Source: Streptomyces luteogriseus (GTDB lineage Bacteria > Actinomycetota > Actinomycetes > Streptomycetales > Streptomycetaceae). Taken from it: a stretch of 64,000 nucleotides of DNA. Shown piece after piece: positions 19,203 to 28,748 of the stretch. Location of the stretch: the NCBI RefSeq assembly GCF_014205055.1, contig NZ_JACHMS010000001.1:5146001-5210000 (forward strand). The letters are read 5' to 3'. The translations under genes and the position numbers were made by a program. Position 1 is the stretch's first letter; every line of letters starts with the position of its first letter. The notes beneath the pieces were generated by a model. That model searched no databases. It saw nothing but the letters and a program-made list of their open reading frames with translations, and was not told the DNA's origin.

Positions 19203-19521
19203 GGAATTCGGCCCTCCCGGGCGACGAGAGGGGTCCCGTTGACCCGTCCGGGGGCTGAACAGCCCTTTGAACATGTTCAGAAGCATGGTATGGAGGGGTC
19301 CGGCGGGCGACTCGAAGGGGCTCCCGGGGAGTGCCTCACGGAGGCTCCTCCGGCACAGAGAGGCAGCTCACGCGGCATTGACAACGCTCCGGTGTGCACA
19401 AAGGAGCCCGGTTGTCACCATGACGTGGATCACGTGGGTCGCGGAGGATAACACACACCCCACCCGAGCTTGTGAAGGGGCGCACGAGCCACCCCCCTGA
19501 GACGGGTGGATACTCGATGGC

Positions 19522-20906
19522 ATGAGCACCACGGAGCGTCCCAGGATCCTCGTAGTAGGCGGTGGGTACGTAGGCCTGTACGCAGCTCGGCGCATCCAGA
19601 AGAAGATGCGCTACGGCGAGGCGACCGTCACGGTCGTCGACCCCCGGTCGTACATGACCTACCAGCCCTTCCTCCCCGAAGCCGCCGCCGGCAACATCTC
19701 CCCGCGCCCGTCGTCCCGCTGCGACGCGTGCTGCCCAAGGCGGAGGTTCTCACCGGCCGGGTCACCACCATCGACCAGGACCGCAAGGTCGCCACGGTCT
19801 CCCCGCTGGTCGGCGAGGCCTACGAGCTGCCCTTCGACTACCTGGTGATCGCGCTCGGCGCGGTCTCCCGTACCTTCCCGATCCCCGGGCTCGCGGAGCA
19901 GGGCATCGGCATGAAGGGCGTCGAGGAGGCCATCGGCCTGCGCAACCACGTCCTCGAGCAGCTCGACAAGGCCGACTCCACCACCGACGAGGAGATCCGC
20001 CGCAAGGCGCTCACCTTCGTCTTCGTGGGCGGCGGGTTCGCCGGTGCGGAGACCATCGGCGAGGTCGAGGACATGGCCCGGGACGCCGCGAAGTACTACA
20101 AGAACGTGTCCCGTGAGGACATGCGCTTCATCCTGGTCGACGCCGCCGACAAGATCCTCCCCGAGGTCGGCCCCAAGCTCGGCAAGTACGGCAAGGAGCA
20201 CCTCGAGGGCCGCGGCGTCGAGGTCTACCTGTCCACCTCCATGGACTCCTGCGTCGACGGCCACGTGGTGCTGAAGAACGGCCTCGAGGTCGACTCCAGC
20301 ACCATCGTCTGGACCGCCGGCGTCAAGCCCAACCCGGCCCTGGCCCGCTACGGCCTGCCGCTGGGCCCCCGCGGTCACGTCGACTGCGAGCCGACCCTCC
20401 AGGTCAAGGGCACCGACTACATCTGGGCCGCCGGCGACAACGCCCAGGTTCCGGACCTCGTCGGCCGCAAGGCGGGCAACGAGAACGCCTGGTGCCCGCC
20501 GAACGCCCAGCACGCGCTGCGCCAGGCCCGGGTCCTCGGTGACAACGTGGTGTCCGGCATGCGGGGCTTCCCGCAGAAGGACTACTCGCACGCCAACAAG
20601 GGCGCGGTGGCCGGTCTCGGCCTCCACAAGGGCGTCGCGATGATCGTCATGGGCAAGATGAAGATCAAGCTCAAGGGCCGTCTCGCCTGGTACATGCACC
20701 GCGGCTACCACGGTCTGGCGATGCCGACCTGGAACCGCAAGATCCGCGTCTTCGCCGACTGGACCCTCGGCATGTTCCTCAAGCGCGAGGTCGTCTCGCT
20801 CGGCGCCATCGAGACGCCGCGCGAGGAGTTCTACGAGGCCGCCAAGCCGGCCCCGGTCGCCGCCGCGCCGAAGGAGAAGACCGAGGAGAAGGCCAAGGCC
20901 TCCTGA
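19522..20906 (+). pseudogene. ndh: Type II NADH dehydrogenase, frameshifted near base 19708
   Basis: This flavoprotein would pass electrons from NADH to menaquinone without proton pumping. The N-terminus (MSTTERPRILVVGGGYVGLY, FAD-binding) reads in one frame to AAAGNISPR at about 19707. From VVPLRRVLPKAEV onward the protein continues in a second frame to the TGA at 20906, with FVGGGFAGAET (NADH-binding) and the membrane-binding Lys-rich end. Compared with family sequence remembered from S. coelicolor (SPR-HVVVPLRR), four bases are missing around 19707. Either the gene is disrupted or the assembly has an error; everything else in the roughly 460-residue protein looks intact. Confidence 0.85.
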
Positions 20907-20929
20907 CCTCCGGTCGGTCATCTGCCTGA

Positions 20930-20969
20930 CGAAGGGCCTCCCGCCATCCGTGGTGCGGGAGGCCCTTCG
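20930..20969 (+). terminator. Terminator of ndh
   Basis: CGAAGGGCCTCCCGC (20930-20944) pairs perfectly with 20955-20969, and GCGTGTTTTG follows. Confidence 0.9.
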
Positions 20970-21074
20970 GCGTGTTTTGCCCAGTCATGACGCGTGCCGG
21001 GGACTGCGCCGGACCCCCGCAGGTGTTTACGTGGTGTCGGACATTCCGGGATTCCCGTCACGGAGGTGTACACC

Positions 21075-22382
21075 ATGGCAGACGCCGCGCCGCGGCTGCA
21101 GGGCCTCTTCACACAGTTGCTGGGAGCACCGCTCCCGGTGCGCATCCGCGCCTGGGACGGTTCGCAGTCCGGCCCGCCGGGCGCGCCGACCCTGGTCGTA
21201 CGCAACCGCCGCGCGCTGCGCCGCCTGCTGTGGAAGCCGGGCGAACTGGGCCTGGCCCGCGCCTGGGTGGCGGGCGACCTCGACATCGAGGGCGACCTCT
21301 ACACGACCCTCGATCTGCTGGCCGGACTCATCTGGGAGCGCGGCGACGACGCCCGCACCCTCGCCCAGGCCCTGCGCGACCCCGAGGTCCGCGCCGCCGT
21401 CCGCGGACTGTTCAAGCTGGCCGGCCCCCCGCTGCCGCCCGCCCCGCCCCGCGAGGAGACCCGCAGCCCCCGCCGCCACCTGCACACCAAGCGCACCGAC
21501 CGACGCGCCATCAGCCACCACTACGACGTCGGCAACGACTTCTACGAGATCGTCCTCGGTCCGTCCATGGTGTACTCCTGCGCCTACTGGCCCACGCCGG
21601 ACAGCACCCTCGAACAGGCCCAGCGGGACAAGCTCGAACTCGTCTGCCGCAAGCTCGGCCTGAGACCCGGCCTGCGGCTGCTCGATGTCGGCTGCGGCTG
21701 GGGCTCGATGGCCATCCACGCGGCCCGCGAGCACGGTGTGAGCGTCGTCGGCGTCACGCTCTCCCAGGAGCAGGCCGCCTACGCCCGCAAGCGCGTCGCC
21801 GACGAGGGCCTCACCGACAGGATCGAGATCCGCGTCCAGGACTACCGCGACGTCCGCGACGGGCCCTACGACGCGATCTCCTCCATCGGCATGGCCGAAC
21901 ACGTCGGTGCCGAGCAGTACCTGGAGTACGCCGCCGCCCTGTACGACCTGCTCAAGCCCGGCGGGCGGCTTCTGAACCACCAGATCGCCCGCCGCCCGCA
22001 GCGGGAGGAGACGACGTACAGCGTCGACGCCTTCATCGACTCCTACGTCTTCCCCGACGGTGAGCTCCAGCCGATCGGCAGCACCGTGGCCCAGCTGGAG
22101 CGCGCCGGGTTCGAGGTGCGCGACGTCGAGGCGATCCGCGAGCACTACGCCCTGACCCTGCGCCGGTGGGTCGACCGCCTGGAGGCCGACTGGCAGCATG
22201 CCGTCCGGCTGGCCGGCCCCGGCCGCGCCCGCGTCTGGCGCCTCTACATGGCGGCGTCCGCCCTCGCCTTCGAACACAACCGCATCGGCGTCAACCAGGT
22301 CCTCGCCGTGCGGACCCCGGAATCGGGCACCTCCGGGATGCCGTTGCGGGCCCGCACCTGGGGTGCGCCCGCCCGGGACTGA
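21075..22382 (+). CDS. Cyclopropane-fatty-acyl-phospholipid synthase family methyltransferase
   Basis: A 435-residue SAM-dependent enzyme of the CFA synthase/mycolic-acid cyclopropane family. The N-terminal 150 residues form the lipid-binding part typical of longer CFA synthases (LVVRNRRALRRLLWKPGELGLARAWVAGDLDIEGD). The catalytic part starts at ISHHYDVGNDFYEIVLGPSMVYSCAYW, with SAM loop LLDVGCGWGS and EHVGAEQYLEY. It methylates unsaturated acyl chains in membrane lipids. The start is ATG 21075, with GGAGGTG close upstream. It follows ndh as in S. coelicolor (from memory SCO3091) but has a terminator before it, so it is its own unit. Confidence 0.93.
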   Translation: MADAAPRLQGLFTQLLGAPLPVRIRAWDGSQSGPPGAPTLVVRNRRALRRLLWKPGELGLARAWVAGDLDIEGDLYTTLDLLAGLIWERGDDARTLAQALRDPEVRAAVRGLFKLAGPPLPPAPPREETRSPRRHLHTKRTDRRAISHHYDVGNDFYEIVLGPSMVYSCAYWPTPDSTLEQAQRDKLELVCRKLGLRPGLRLLDVGCGWGSMAIHAAREHGVSVVGVTLSQEQAAYARKRVADEGLTDRIEIRVQDYRDVRDGPYDAISSIGMAEHVGAEQYLEYAAALYDLLKPGGRLLNHQIARRPQREETTYSVDAFIDSYVFPDGELQPIGSTVAQLERAGFEVRDVEAIREHYALTLRRWVDRLEADWQHAVRLAGPGRARVWRLYMAASALAFEHNRIGVNQVLAVRTPESGTSGMPLRARTWGAPARD

Positions 22383-22397
22383 CCGGGGCACGACCGG

Positions 22398-22436
22398 AAG
22401 GGCCGGGCTCCCCGTCACGGGGAACCCGGCCCTTCG
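22398..22436. terminator. Bidirectional terminator
   Basis: GAAGGGCCGGG (22398-22408) pairs with CCCGGCCCTTC (22426-22436), with an inner CCCCG/CGGGG helix, between convergent genes. Confidence 0.88.
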
Positions 22437-22457
22437 GCGTACCGCGGAGCGACGCGG

Positions 22458-24992
22458 TCACTCCGCCTTGATCGCGTTCAGCATGTTCAGCCGCGCGGCG
22501 TTGCGGGCCGGCCACAGCGCGGCCAGGACGCCGACCAGACCGGCCAGCACCAGGAAGATCCCGATCCGGTCCCAGGGCAGGACCAGCGTGTACCCCGGGA
22601 TCTGGTCCGCGAAGGTCTCGCCGATCGCCCAGCCGAGGAACGCCCCGAGACCGATGCCGACCACCGCGCCGAACACCGAGATGACGACGGCCTCCAGTCG
22701 GACCATCCGCTTCACCCGGCGCCGGTCCAGGCCGATGGCGCGGAGCATGCCGATCTCCTGCTGCCGTTCGAAGACCGACATCGCGAGGGTGTTGACCACG
22801 CCCAGCACCGCGATGATCAAAGCCATCGCCAGCAGGCCGTACATGATGTTCAGCAGGGTGTTGATGGCGCCGCCGAACTCGTTGCGGATGTCCTGCCGGT
22901 CCATCATGGTGATCGCGGGGTTGTCCCCCAGCGCGTCGACGAGGACCTTCTCGTTCGCCGCGGTCTGGCCGCCGTCGACCTTCACGAAGACCTGCCGGAT
23001 GGACGGCTTCGTCTCGTGCCGGTCCACGATCTTCCGGTCGATGAGGACGGGGGAGAGGAACTCGCTGTCCTTGTAGACGGCGCCGACCGTCAGCTTGGCC
23101 TTCTTGTCGTCGCCGAAGGTGACGGCGACGGTGTCGCCGGTCTTCCAGCCCCTGCTCTTCGCCGTCTTCTCGGCGACCGCGATCCGGCCGTCGGCGAGCG
23201 AGTCCGCGCTGCCGCTGACGACGTCGACGGTCAGGACCTTCTCGATGTCGCCCGGGGTGACCGCCGAGGCGGACACGAAGTCGTCGCCGTCGACCTGGAA
23301 GTAGGCGTCCTGCTGCGGCGAGACCGCGGACACGCCCTCGGCCTTCTCCAGCGCCGTCAGCGCGGACCGGTCGAGGTCACCGCCGTTGGCCATCGAGACC
23401 ATGTAGTCGGCCTTGATGTTGTCGGTGGTCATCTTGTCGATGGCCGTGCCGACCGTGATGCCGAGCACCGACAGGCCGGTCACCAGCGTCAGCCCGATGG
23501 CCAGCGCCGAGGCGGTGGCGCCGGTGCGGCGCGGGTTGCGGACCGCGTTCTGGCCGGCCAGCTTGCCCGCCACCCCGAAGGGGCCGACGAGCAACGGACG
23601 GACGAGTGCGATCACGGGCCGCGACAGCAGCGGGATCAGGATGATGACGCCGATCAGCGCGAGGAAGGCACCCGCCCCGATGTACATGCGGCCGTCGTCG
23701 CCGCCGGTCGAGGCACCCGCCACGATCCCCACCGCACCGAGGGCGGTGACGACCGCACCGATGGAGTTGCGCAGGACCAGCGACTTGGTGGTGGCCACCG
23801 CGTGGACACTGTTCATGGCCGCCACCGGCGGGATCTTCGCGGCGCGGCGGCCGGGCAGCCAGGCGGCGAACGTCGTGATCAGCACGCCCACCGAGAGAGC
23901 CGCGATCACGGGAGTGGCGGACAGGATCAGCGGACCGTCCGGCATCTTCATGTCGAACGCGGCCATTCCGGAGCGGAGTCCGACGGCCAGGCCGATGCCG
24001 AGGCCGAAGCCGACGGCCGAGGCGACCAGACCCACCAGCGCGGCCTCGGCGAGCACCGAGCGGGTGATCTGCCTGCGGGACGCGCCGACGGCGCGCATCA
24101 GGGCGATCTCCTTGGTGCGCTGGGCGACCAGCATCGTGAACGTGTTGGAGATCAGGAAGATCCCGACGAAGAGCGCGATGCCCGCGAAGCCGAGCAGGAC
24201 CTGCTTGAGGTTCCCCATGCCCTGCTCGATCTGCTCGGCCTGCTCGTCGGCGAGCGCCTGGCCGGTCTGCGCCTCGGCGGTGTCGGGCAGCAGCGGCTTG
24301 ACGGCGTTCAGGATCCTCGCGTCGTCGGCGCCGGGGGTGGCGGTGACGGTGACGCTGTCGAAGTAGCCCGGCTTGAGGTACTGCTTCTGGGCGACGGCGG
24401 TGTCGAAGAGGACCAGGCTGCCGCCGGCGTTGACCGCACCGTCCTCGGTGGTGAACACCCCGCTGAGGGTGTACTCCCTCACCGGGCCGTTGGTCGCGAC
24501 GCGCACCCGGTCGCCGACCTTGTACTCGCCCTTGGCGGCGGACTCCTTGTCCAGGGCGATCTGGTCGTCCTTCACCGGGCCGGAGCCGTCGGTGAACGTG
24601 TAGGCGGCGTCCTTGCCGTCCTTGCCGGGGGCGAAGTTGGAGCCCTTGTTGGACCAGCCGACGCCGATCAGCTTCCCGTCGGGGTCGGCGACCCCGGCGA
24701 AGCCCTCGACGCGGCCGTACACCCCTGCGACGCCGTCCACGGCCGAGATCCTGTCGAGGACCTTGCCGGACAGGCCCGGCTCCTCCTCGGAGTTGTCCGG
24801 GTCGGTGTACGAGGAGACGGCGACGGCGACGTCGTCGTAGCTCTTCGCCGACTGGTTGCGGAAGGCGTTGGAGAGGGTGTCGGCGAAGACCAGGGTGCCG
24901 GAGACGAACGCGACGCCGAGCATCACGGCGAGCACAGTCATCAGGAGCCGGGCCTTGTGTGCGAGCACATTGCGCAAGGCGGTACGGAACAT
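22458..24992 (-). CDS. FtsX/MacB-type ABC transporter permease
   Basis: An 844-residue permease with two FtsX-like units. The N-terminal helix (LLMTVLAVMLGVAFVSGTLVF) is followed by a large extracytoplasmic domain to about residue 255. A block of membrane helices follows (LLGFAGIALFVGIFLISNTFTM onward), including a central GRRAAKIPPVAAM loop. A second extracytoplasmic domain (about 530-700) and a final block with GMLRAIGLDRRRVKRMVRLEA complete it. Such proteins drive extracytoplasmic work (lipoprotein, peptide or drug export) rather than transmembrane passage through a channel. It lies 38 bases after its ATPase gene. The substrate is not known. Confidence 0.93.
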   Translation of the reverse strand: MFRTALRNVLAHKARLLMTVLAVMLGVAFVSGTLVFADTLSNAFRNQSAKSYDDVAVAVSSYTDPDNSEEEPGLSGKVLDRISAVDGVAGVYGRVEGFAGVADPDGKLIGVGWSNKGSNFAPGKDGKDAAYTFTDGSGPVKDDQIALDKESAAKGEYKVGDRVRVATNGPVREYTLSGVFTTEDGAVNAGGSLVLFDTAVAQKQYLKPGYFDSVTVTATPGADDARILNAVKPLLPDTAEAQTGQALADEQAEQIEQGMGNLKQVLLGFAGIALFVGIFLISNTFTMLVAQRTKEIALMRAVGASRRQITRSVLAEAALVGLVASAVGFGLGIGLAVGLRSGMAAFDMKMPDGPLILSATPVIAALSVGVLITTFAAWLPGRRAAKIPPVAAMNSVHAVATTKSLVLRNSIGAVVTALGAVGIVAGASTGGDDGRMYIGAGAFLALIGVIILIPLLSRPVIALVRPLLVGPFGVAGKLAGQNAVRNPRRTGATASALAIGLTLVTGLSVLGITVGTAIDKMTTDNIKADYMVSMANGGDLDRSALTALEKAEGVSAVSPQQDAYFQVDGDDFVSASAVTPGDIEKVLTVDVVSGSADSLADGRIAVAEKTAKSRGWKTGDTVAVTFGDDKKAKLTVGAVYKDSEFLSPVLIDRKIVDRHETKPSIRQVFVKVDGGQTAANEKVLVDALGDNPAITMMDRQDIRNEFGGAINTLLNIMYGLLAMALIIAVLGVVNTLAMSVFERQQEIGMLRAIGLDRRRVKRMVRLEAVVISVFGAVVGIGLGAFLGWAIGETFADQIPGYTLVLPWDRIGIFLVLAGLVGVLAALWPARNAARLNMLNAIKAE

Positions 24993-25030
24993 GGGTTCTT
25001 CTTCTCAGTCCTGTCGGTCCTGACGGGGGA

Positions 25031-25801
25031 TCAGCTGGTGCGGCCCTTGGCGTCGAACGCCTTCATGCGGTCGAGCACGGAGTCGGCCGTCGGCCCGTGC
25101 ATCTCGTCGACGATCCGGCCGTCCGCCAGGAAGATCACCCGGTCCGCGTAGGCCGCGGCCACCGGGTCGTGCGTCACCATCACCACCGTCTGGCCCAGCT
25201 CCCGCACGGAGTTGCGCAGGAAGCCCAGCACCTCGGCGCCGGAGCGCGAGTCGAGGTTTCCGGTGGGCTCGTCCCCGAAGATGATCTCGGGCCGGGAGGC
25301 CAGCGCCCGGGCCACGGCGACGCGCTGCTGCTGACCGCCGGACAGCTGGGACGGCCGGTGGCCGAGCCGGTCCGCCAGGCCGACCATCCGGATGACGGAG
25401 TCCAGCCACTGCTTGTCCGGCTTGCGGCCCGCGATGTCCATCGGGAGGGTGATGTTCTCCAGGGCGGTCAGGGTGGGCAGCAGGTTGAACGCCTGGAAGA
25501 TGAAGCCGATCTTGTCCCGGCGCAGCTTGGTCAGCTGCTTGTCCTTCAGCGAGCCGAGTTCGGTGTCACCGATGCGCACCGACCCGGAGGAGAAGGAGTC
25601 GAGGCCGGCCACGCAGTGCATCAGGGTGGACTTGCCGGAGCCGGAGGGGCCCATGATCGCGGTGAACTCGGCCTGCCGGAAGTCGACGGAGACGCGGTCC
25701 AGGGCGACCACCTGGGTCTCACCCTGCCCGTAGATCTTCGAGAGATCCGTGGCGCGCGCGGCCGCGGTGGTGGCCCGGTCGGTGAGGGAAGCGGTGGTCA
25801 C
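25031..25801 (-). CDS. ABC transporter ATP-binding protein (MacB/LolD type)
   Basis: A 256-residue ATPase. Walker A is GPSGSGKS, the Q-loop sits in GFIFQAFNLLPTLTALEN, the signature is LSGGQQQR, Walker B is EIIFGDEPTGNLDS, and the switch His is in VMVTHD. The FQAFNLLP and DEPTGNLDS forms are typical of the MacB/LolD/FtsE group that pairs with FtsX-like permeases, matching the downstream gene. I start at GTG 25801, seven bases after AGGAGA; the longer frame upstream has no ribosome site. The two genes form an operon transcribed away from bldA. Confidence 0.94.
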   Translation of the reverse strand: MTTASLTDRATTAAARATDLSKIYGQGETQVVALDRVSVDFRQAEFTAIMGPSGSGKSTLMHCVAGLDSFSSGSVRIGDTELGSLKDKQLTKLRRDKIGFIFQAFNLLPTLTALENITLPMDIAGRKPDKQWLDSVIRMVGLADRLGHRPSQLSGGQQQRVAVARALASRPEIIFGDEPTGNLDSRSGAEVLGFLRNSVRELGQTVVMVTHDPVAAAYADRVIFLADGRIVDEMHGPTADSVLDRMKAFDAKGRTS

Positions 25802-26216
25802 GGGATGGCTCTCCTGTCGGACGGCTGTGTACGGGAAGGACGTGTTCCATCGTCCGGGTCCCACGGCGCCGTGTAGTCACCCGTTGTTCCGGTTCCGAAG
25901 GCCGACTCGGGTCTGACCGGGGCGGGCGGTGTCATACCTGGGGATGACGAACACCCCTGAGGGGCCCCGCTGTCGGGAACCGATGCGTCCGGGTGTCGAG
26001 AACAGGTGGAGTGCCCTTGTTCGGGCGGTGAAATTCCGTCATTCCGCATGCGCGGCCGACGGGCGCACGGAAGGCTACTGGCAAGTGCGGATGGCGCGTT
26101 CCGTGGGCTGATGCACCCTCAGACGTCAATAAAATAAGACAACATCGGTCCACGCTTCCGCTGTTCGGGGGACCCGTCCGGATAGTCTCGGAACCTCGAT
26201 GCGGAGCCCACGGCCT
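25802..26216. other. Divergent promoter region between the ABC operon and bldA
   Basis: I see no gene here. An AT-rich stretch (AATAAAATAAG, around 26128) stands out about 90 bases before bldA and may be an upstream promoter element; GATAGTCT at 26181 is a possible bldA -10 box. Nothing else is recognisable. Confidence 0.45.
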
Positions 26217-26300
26217 GCCCGGATGGTGGAATGCAGACACGGCGAGCTTAAACCTCGCTGCCCCTTCGCGGGCGTGCCGGTTCGAGTCCGGCTCCGGGCA
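26217..26300 (+). tRNA. bldA: tRNA-Leu, anticodon TAA (bldA)
   Basis: The acceptor GCCCGGA (26217-26223) pairs with TCCGGGC (26293-26299), and the discriminator is A26300. The anticodon stem GCGAG/CTCGC encloses the loop CTTAAAC with anticodon TAA at 26249-26251. A long class II variable arm follows, then the T-arm with GTTCGAGTC. With a post-transcriptional CCA the tRNA is 87 nt, as reported for bldA. Bases CC follow the discriminator, but the terminal A is not encoded. This is the only tRNA decoding UUA in Streptomyces and gates development and secondary metabolism. Confidence 0.97.
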
Positions 26301-26433
26301 CCTTCCGATCCCTGCGTGGTCCATTGAAGAGTTCACGGCGTGCCCGTTGACAGCGGCCGTATGCCGTCGGAGACTCACACGCACATGGTGAAAGAAATTT
26401 CACCTGACGAACGGGATGAGAAGAGGTCGTCCG

Positions 26434-27609
26434 ATGCGCACCACCGTCGGCATCATCGGAGCGGGCCCCGCCGGCCTCCTCCTCGCCCGGCTGCTCCACA
26501 ACGCCGGCATCGACGCGGTCGTCCTGGAGAGCCGCGACCGCTCCTACGTCGAACGGCGCCAGCGCGCCGGGATCCTGGAACAGGGCACGGTGGACGTGCT
26601 GCGCGCGGCCGGCGCCGGGGAGCGCATGGACCGCGAGGGGCTGCGCCACGACGGCATCGAACTGCGCTTCGACCGCAGGCGCCACCGCGTGGACTTCCCC
26701 GGCCTCACCGGCGGTCGGTCCGTGACCGTCTACGCCCAGACCGAGGTGTGCAAGGACCTCATCGCCCTCCAGCTCCAAGGCGGCGGCCCCCTGCTCTTCG
26801 AGGCGGAGGCGCTGGCCGTGGAGGACGCCGACACCGACGCCCCGCGGATCCGCTTCCGGCACGAGGGCCGCGAGGACGTCCTGGAGTGCGCCTACGTCGT
26901 CGGCTGCGACGGCTTCTGGGGCGTGGCCCGCAAGGCGGTCCCGGCCGGACTCGCCCACGTCTTCGAACGGACGTACCCCTTCGGCTGGCTGGGCATCCTC
27001 GCCGACGTGCCGCCCTCGCACGACGAGCTCGTCTACGCCCGCCACGACCGGGGTTTCGCCCTGCTCTCCATGAGGTCCCCGGCCGTCTCCCGCCTCTACC
27101 TCCAGGTGCCCGACGGCACGGACGCCGGGACGTGGAGCGACGAGGAGATCTGGGATGAGCTGGAGCGCCGGTTCGAGACAGACGACGACTGGCGCCTGGA
27201 ACGCGGCCCGATCACCCAGAAGTCGGTCACGCCCATGCGCTCCTACGTCCACGAGCCCATGCGCCACGGCCGCCTCTTCCTCGCCGGTGACGCGGCACAC
27301 ATCGTCCCCCCGACCGGGGCCAAGGGCCTGAACCTCGCCGTCGGCGACGTGGTGACCTTCGCGCGGGCCCTGACGCACCGGCAGGAGACCGGCTCGCCGG
27401 AGCTGCTCGACGCCTACTCAGCGACCTGCCTGCGCCGCGTCTGGCAGGCCGAGCGGTTCTCCTACGACATGACGGCCCTTCTGCACACCGCGCCCGGCGC
27501 CACGGCCTTCGAGGGCCGGCTCCAGCTCGCCCGGCTGGACCGGATCGCCTCGTCCCGCGCTGCCGAGACGGACCTGGCCGAGGCCTACACGGGCTTCCCG
27601 TTCGGGTGA
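26434..27609 (+). CDS. pobA: 4-Hydroxybenzoate 3-monooxygenase
   Basis: A 391-residue class A flavoprotein monooxygenase that hydroxylates 4-hydroxybenzoate to protocatechuate with NAD(P)H and oxygen. The FAD site is GIIGAGPAGLLLARLL at the N-terminus, with VLESRDRSYVERRQRAGILEQGTVDVL after it. VVGCDGFWGVARK is the DG motif region, and LFLAGDAAHIVPPTGAKGLNLA is the GD motif. Length and spacing match PobA (about 394). The ATG at 26434 is preceded by GAGAAGAGG; the in-frame ATG at 26416 is less well placed. It stands alone downstream of bldA, with no protocatechuate genes or PobR in this window. Confidence 0.93.
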   Translation: MRTTVGIIGAGPAGLLLARLLHNAGIDAVVLESRDRSYVERRQRAGILEQGTVDVLRAAGAGERMDREGLRHDGIELRFDRRRHRVDFPGLTGGRSVTVYAQTEVCKDLIALQLQGGGPLLFEAEALAVEDADTDAPRIRFRHEGREDVLECAYVVGCDGFWGVARKAVPAGLAHVFERTYPFGWLGILADVPPSHDELVYARHDRGFALLSMRSPAVSRLYLQVPDGTDAGTWSDEEIWDELERRFETDDDWRLERGPITQKSVTPMRSYVHEPMRHGRLFLAGDAAHIVPPTGAKGLNLAVGDVVTFARALTHRQETGSPELLDAYSATCLRRVWQAERFSYDMTALLHTAPGATAFEGRLQLARLDRIASSRAAETDLAEAYTGFPFG

Positions 27610-27766
27610 GCCGGGAGTGACCCCCTGCGGTGAGGGGAATCACGAAGCCGCGTAGCGTGTTGGCCAGCACGACGAGGGAAAGATCCTCCCCAAGCAGTAG
27701 GGTCATTCCTTTGCCTACCTATTACTCTTGAGCCAAGGCCACGGCGAGTGGCCATGGAGGAGTGAA

Positions 27767-28675
27767 ATGAGGAGCAGAAACCCGGTCTTCTCGCGACGGG
27801 GGTTCAGCCGCGACAACGGCTACGCGGGCTTCAACACCGCGCCGCAGGCCGGGGGTCCCGCTGTCGCCACCCAGGGCAACCCGTACGCGCAGCCGACGGG
27901 CGACCAGTACGCGCAGAACCCTTACGCGCAGAACCCTTACGCCCAGCAGGACCTGCAGTACGGCGCGCCGCCGCAGGCACCGGCCACCACCGGCCGGATG
28001 ACCATCGACGACGTCGTCCTGCGCACGGCGAGCACGCTCGGCGTGCTCATCCTCACCGCGGCGCTCTCCTGGGCCCTGCTGCCGATCGACGACGCCAACA
28101 TCAGCCGTAGCTACGGCATCGGTATCGGCGCCGCGTTGATCGGCATGGTCCTGGCGTTCGTGCAGTCGTTCAAGCGCAAGGCCTCGCCCGCGCTGATCCT
28201 GACGTACGCCGCGTTCGAGGGTGTCTTCCTCGGCGTCGTCTCCAACATCGTCGACAACCGCATCGCCGACGGTGCGGCCATGCAGGCCGTGATCGGCACG
28301 ATGGCGGTCTTCACCGGTGTGCTGATCGCCTACAAGGCCGGCTGGATCCGCGTCAACCGACGCTTCTACGGCTTCGTGATGGCGGCCGCGCTCGGCTTCA
28401 TCCTGCTGATGACCGTGAACCTGCTGTTCGCGGTGTTCGGCGGCGGTGACGGCCTCGGCTTCCGCAGCGGGCCCCTCGGCATCATCTTCGGCGTCATCGG
28501 CATCATCCTCGGTGCCTGCTTCCTCGCCCTGGACTTCAAGCAGGTCGAGGACGGCGTCGCCTATGGTGCCCCGCGCGAGGAGGCCTGGCTCGCGGCCTTC
28601 GGCCTCACGCTGACGCTGGTGTGGATCTACATGGAGTTCCTGAGGCTCATCTCGATCCTCAACAGCAGCGACTAG
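27767..28675 (+). CDS. Bax inhibitor-1/YccA-like membrane protein
   Basis: A 302-residue integral membrane protein. A cytoplasmic N-terminus rich in Asn, Gln, Pro and Tyr contains short repeats (QNPYAQNPYAQ). Seven hydrophobic segments follow, from about residue 83 (TLGVLILTAALSWALLPI) to the C-terminus (WLAAFGLTLTLVWIYMEFLRLISIL). The pattern and the acidic residues near the last helices fit the actinobacterial Bax1-I-like family (PF12811 from memory), whose relatives leak calcium or protons. The ATG at 27767 follows GGAGGAG. The repeated NPYAQ stretch is encoded by a near-perfect 15-bp tandem repeat, so its copy number may vary. Confidence 0.9.
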   Translation: MRSRNPVFSRRGFSRDNGYAGFNTAPQAGGPAVATQGNPYAQPTGDQYAQNPYAQNPYAQQDLQYGAPPQAPATTGRMTIDDVVLRTASTLGVLILTAALSWALLPIDDANISRSYGIGIGAALIGMVLAFVQSFKRKASPALILTYAAFEGVFLGVVSNIVDNRIADGAAMQAVIGTMAVFTGVLIAYKAGWIRVNRRFYGFVMAAALGFILLMTVNLLFAVFGGGDGLGFRSGPLGIIFGVIGIILGACFLALDFKQVEDGVAYGAPREEAWLAAFGLTLTLVWIYMEFLRLISILNSSD

Positions 28676-28693
28676 TTCCGGCAGTCGTAGCGC

Positions 28694-28723
28694 GAAGGGC
28701 CCCGGCTTCGGCCGGGGCCCTTC
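28694..28723. terminator. Bidirectional terminator
   Basis: GAAGGGCCCCGGC-TTCG-GCCGGGGCCCTTC is a perfect 13-bp stem with a stable TTCG loop, between convergent genes. Confidence 0.93.
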
Positions 28724-28748
28724 GTCGTCGGGAGGACGGTGTGCGCGC

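Larger units (their letters stand above)
18992..19521 (+). other. Intergenic region between the antitoxin and ndh
   Basis: No gene is seen. It holds the YefM-like operator, the displaced ppx tail (19068-19100), a 14-bp palindrome GGTCCCGCGGGACC (19145-19158), a Rex-type site (19185-19202), and about 300 bases of probable ndh promoter and leader with a TTGACA at 19378. Confidence 0.6.

Noticed and set aside
19522..20906. Programmed ribosomal frameshift in ndh
   Set aside because: No slippery heptamer or following pseudoknot is evident, and the family is normally a single frame; a deletion or sequencing error is simpler.
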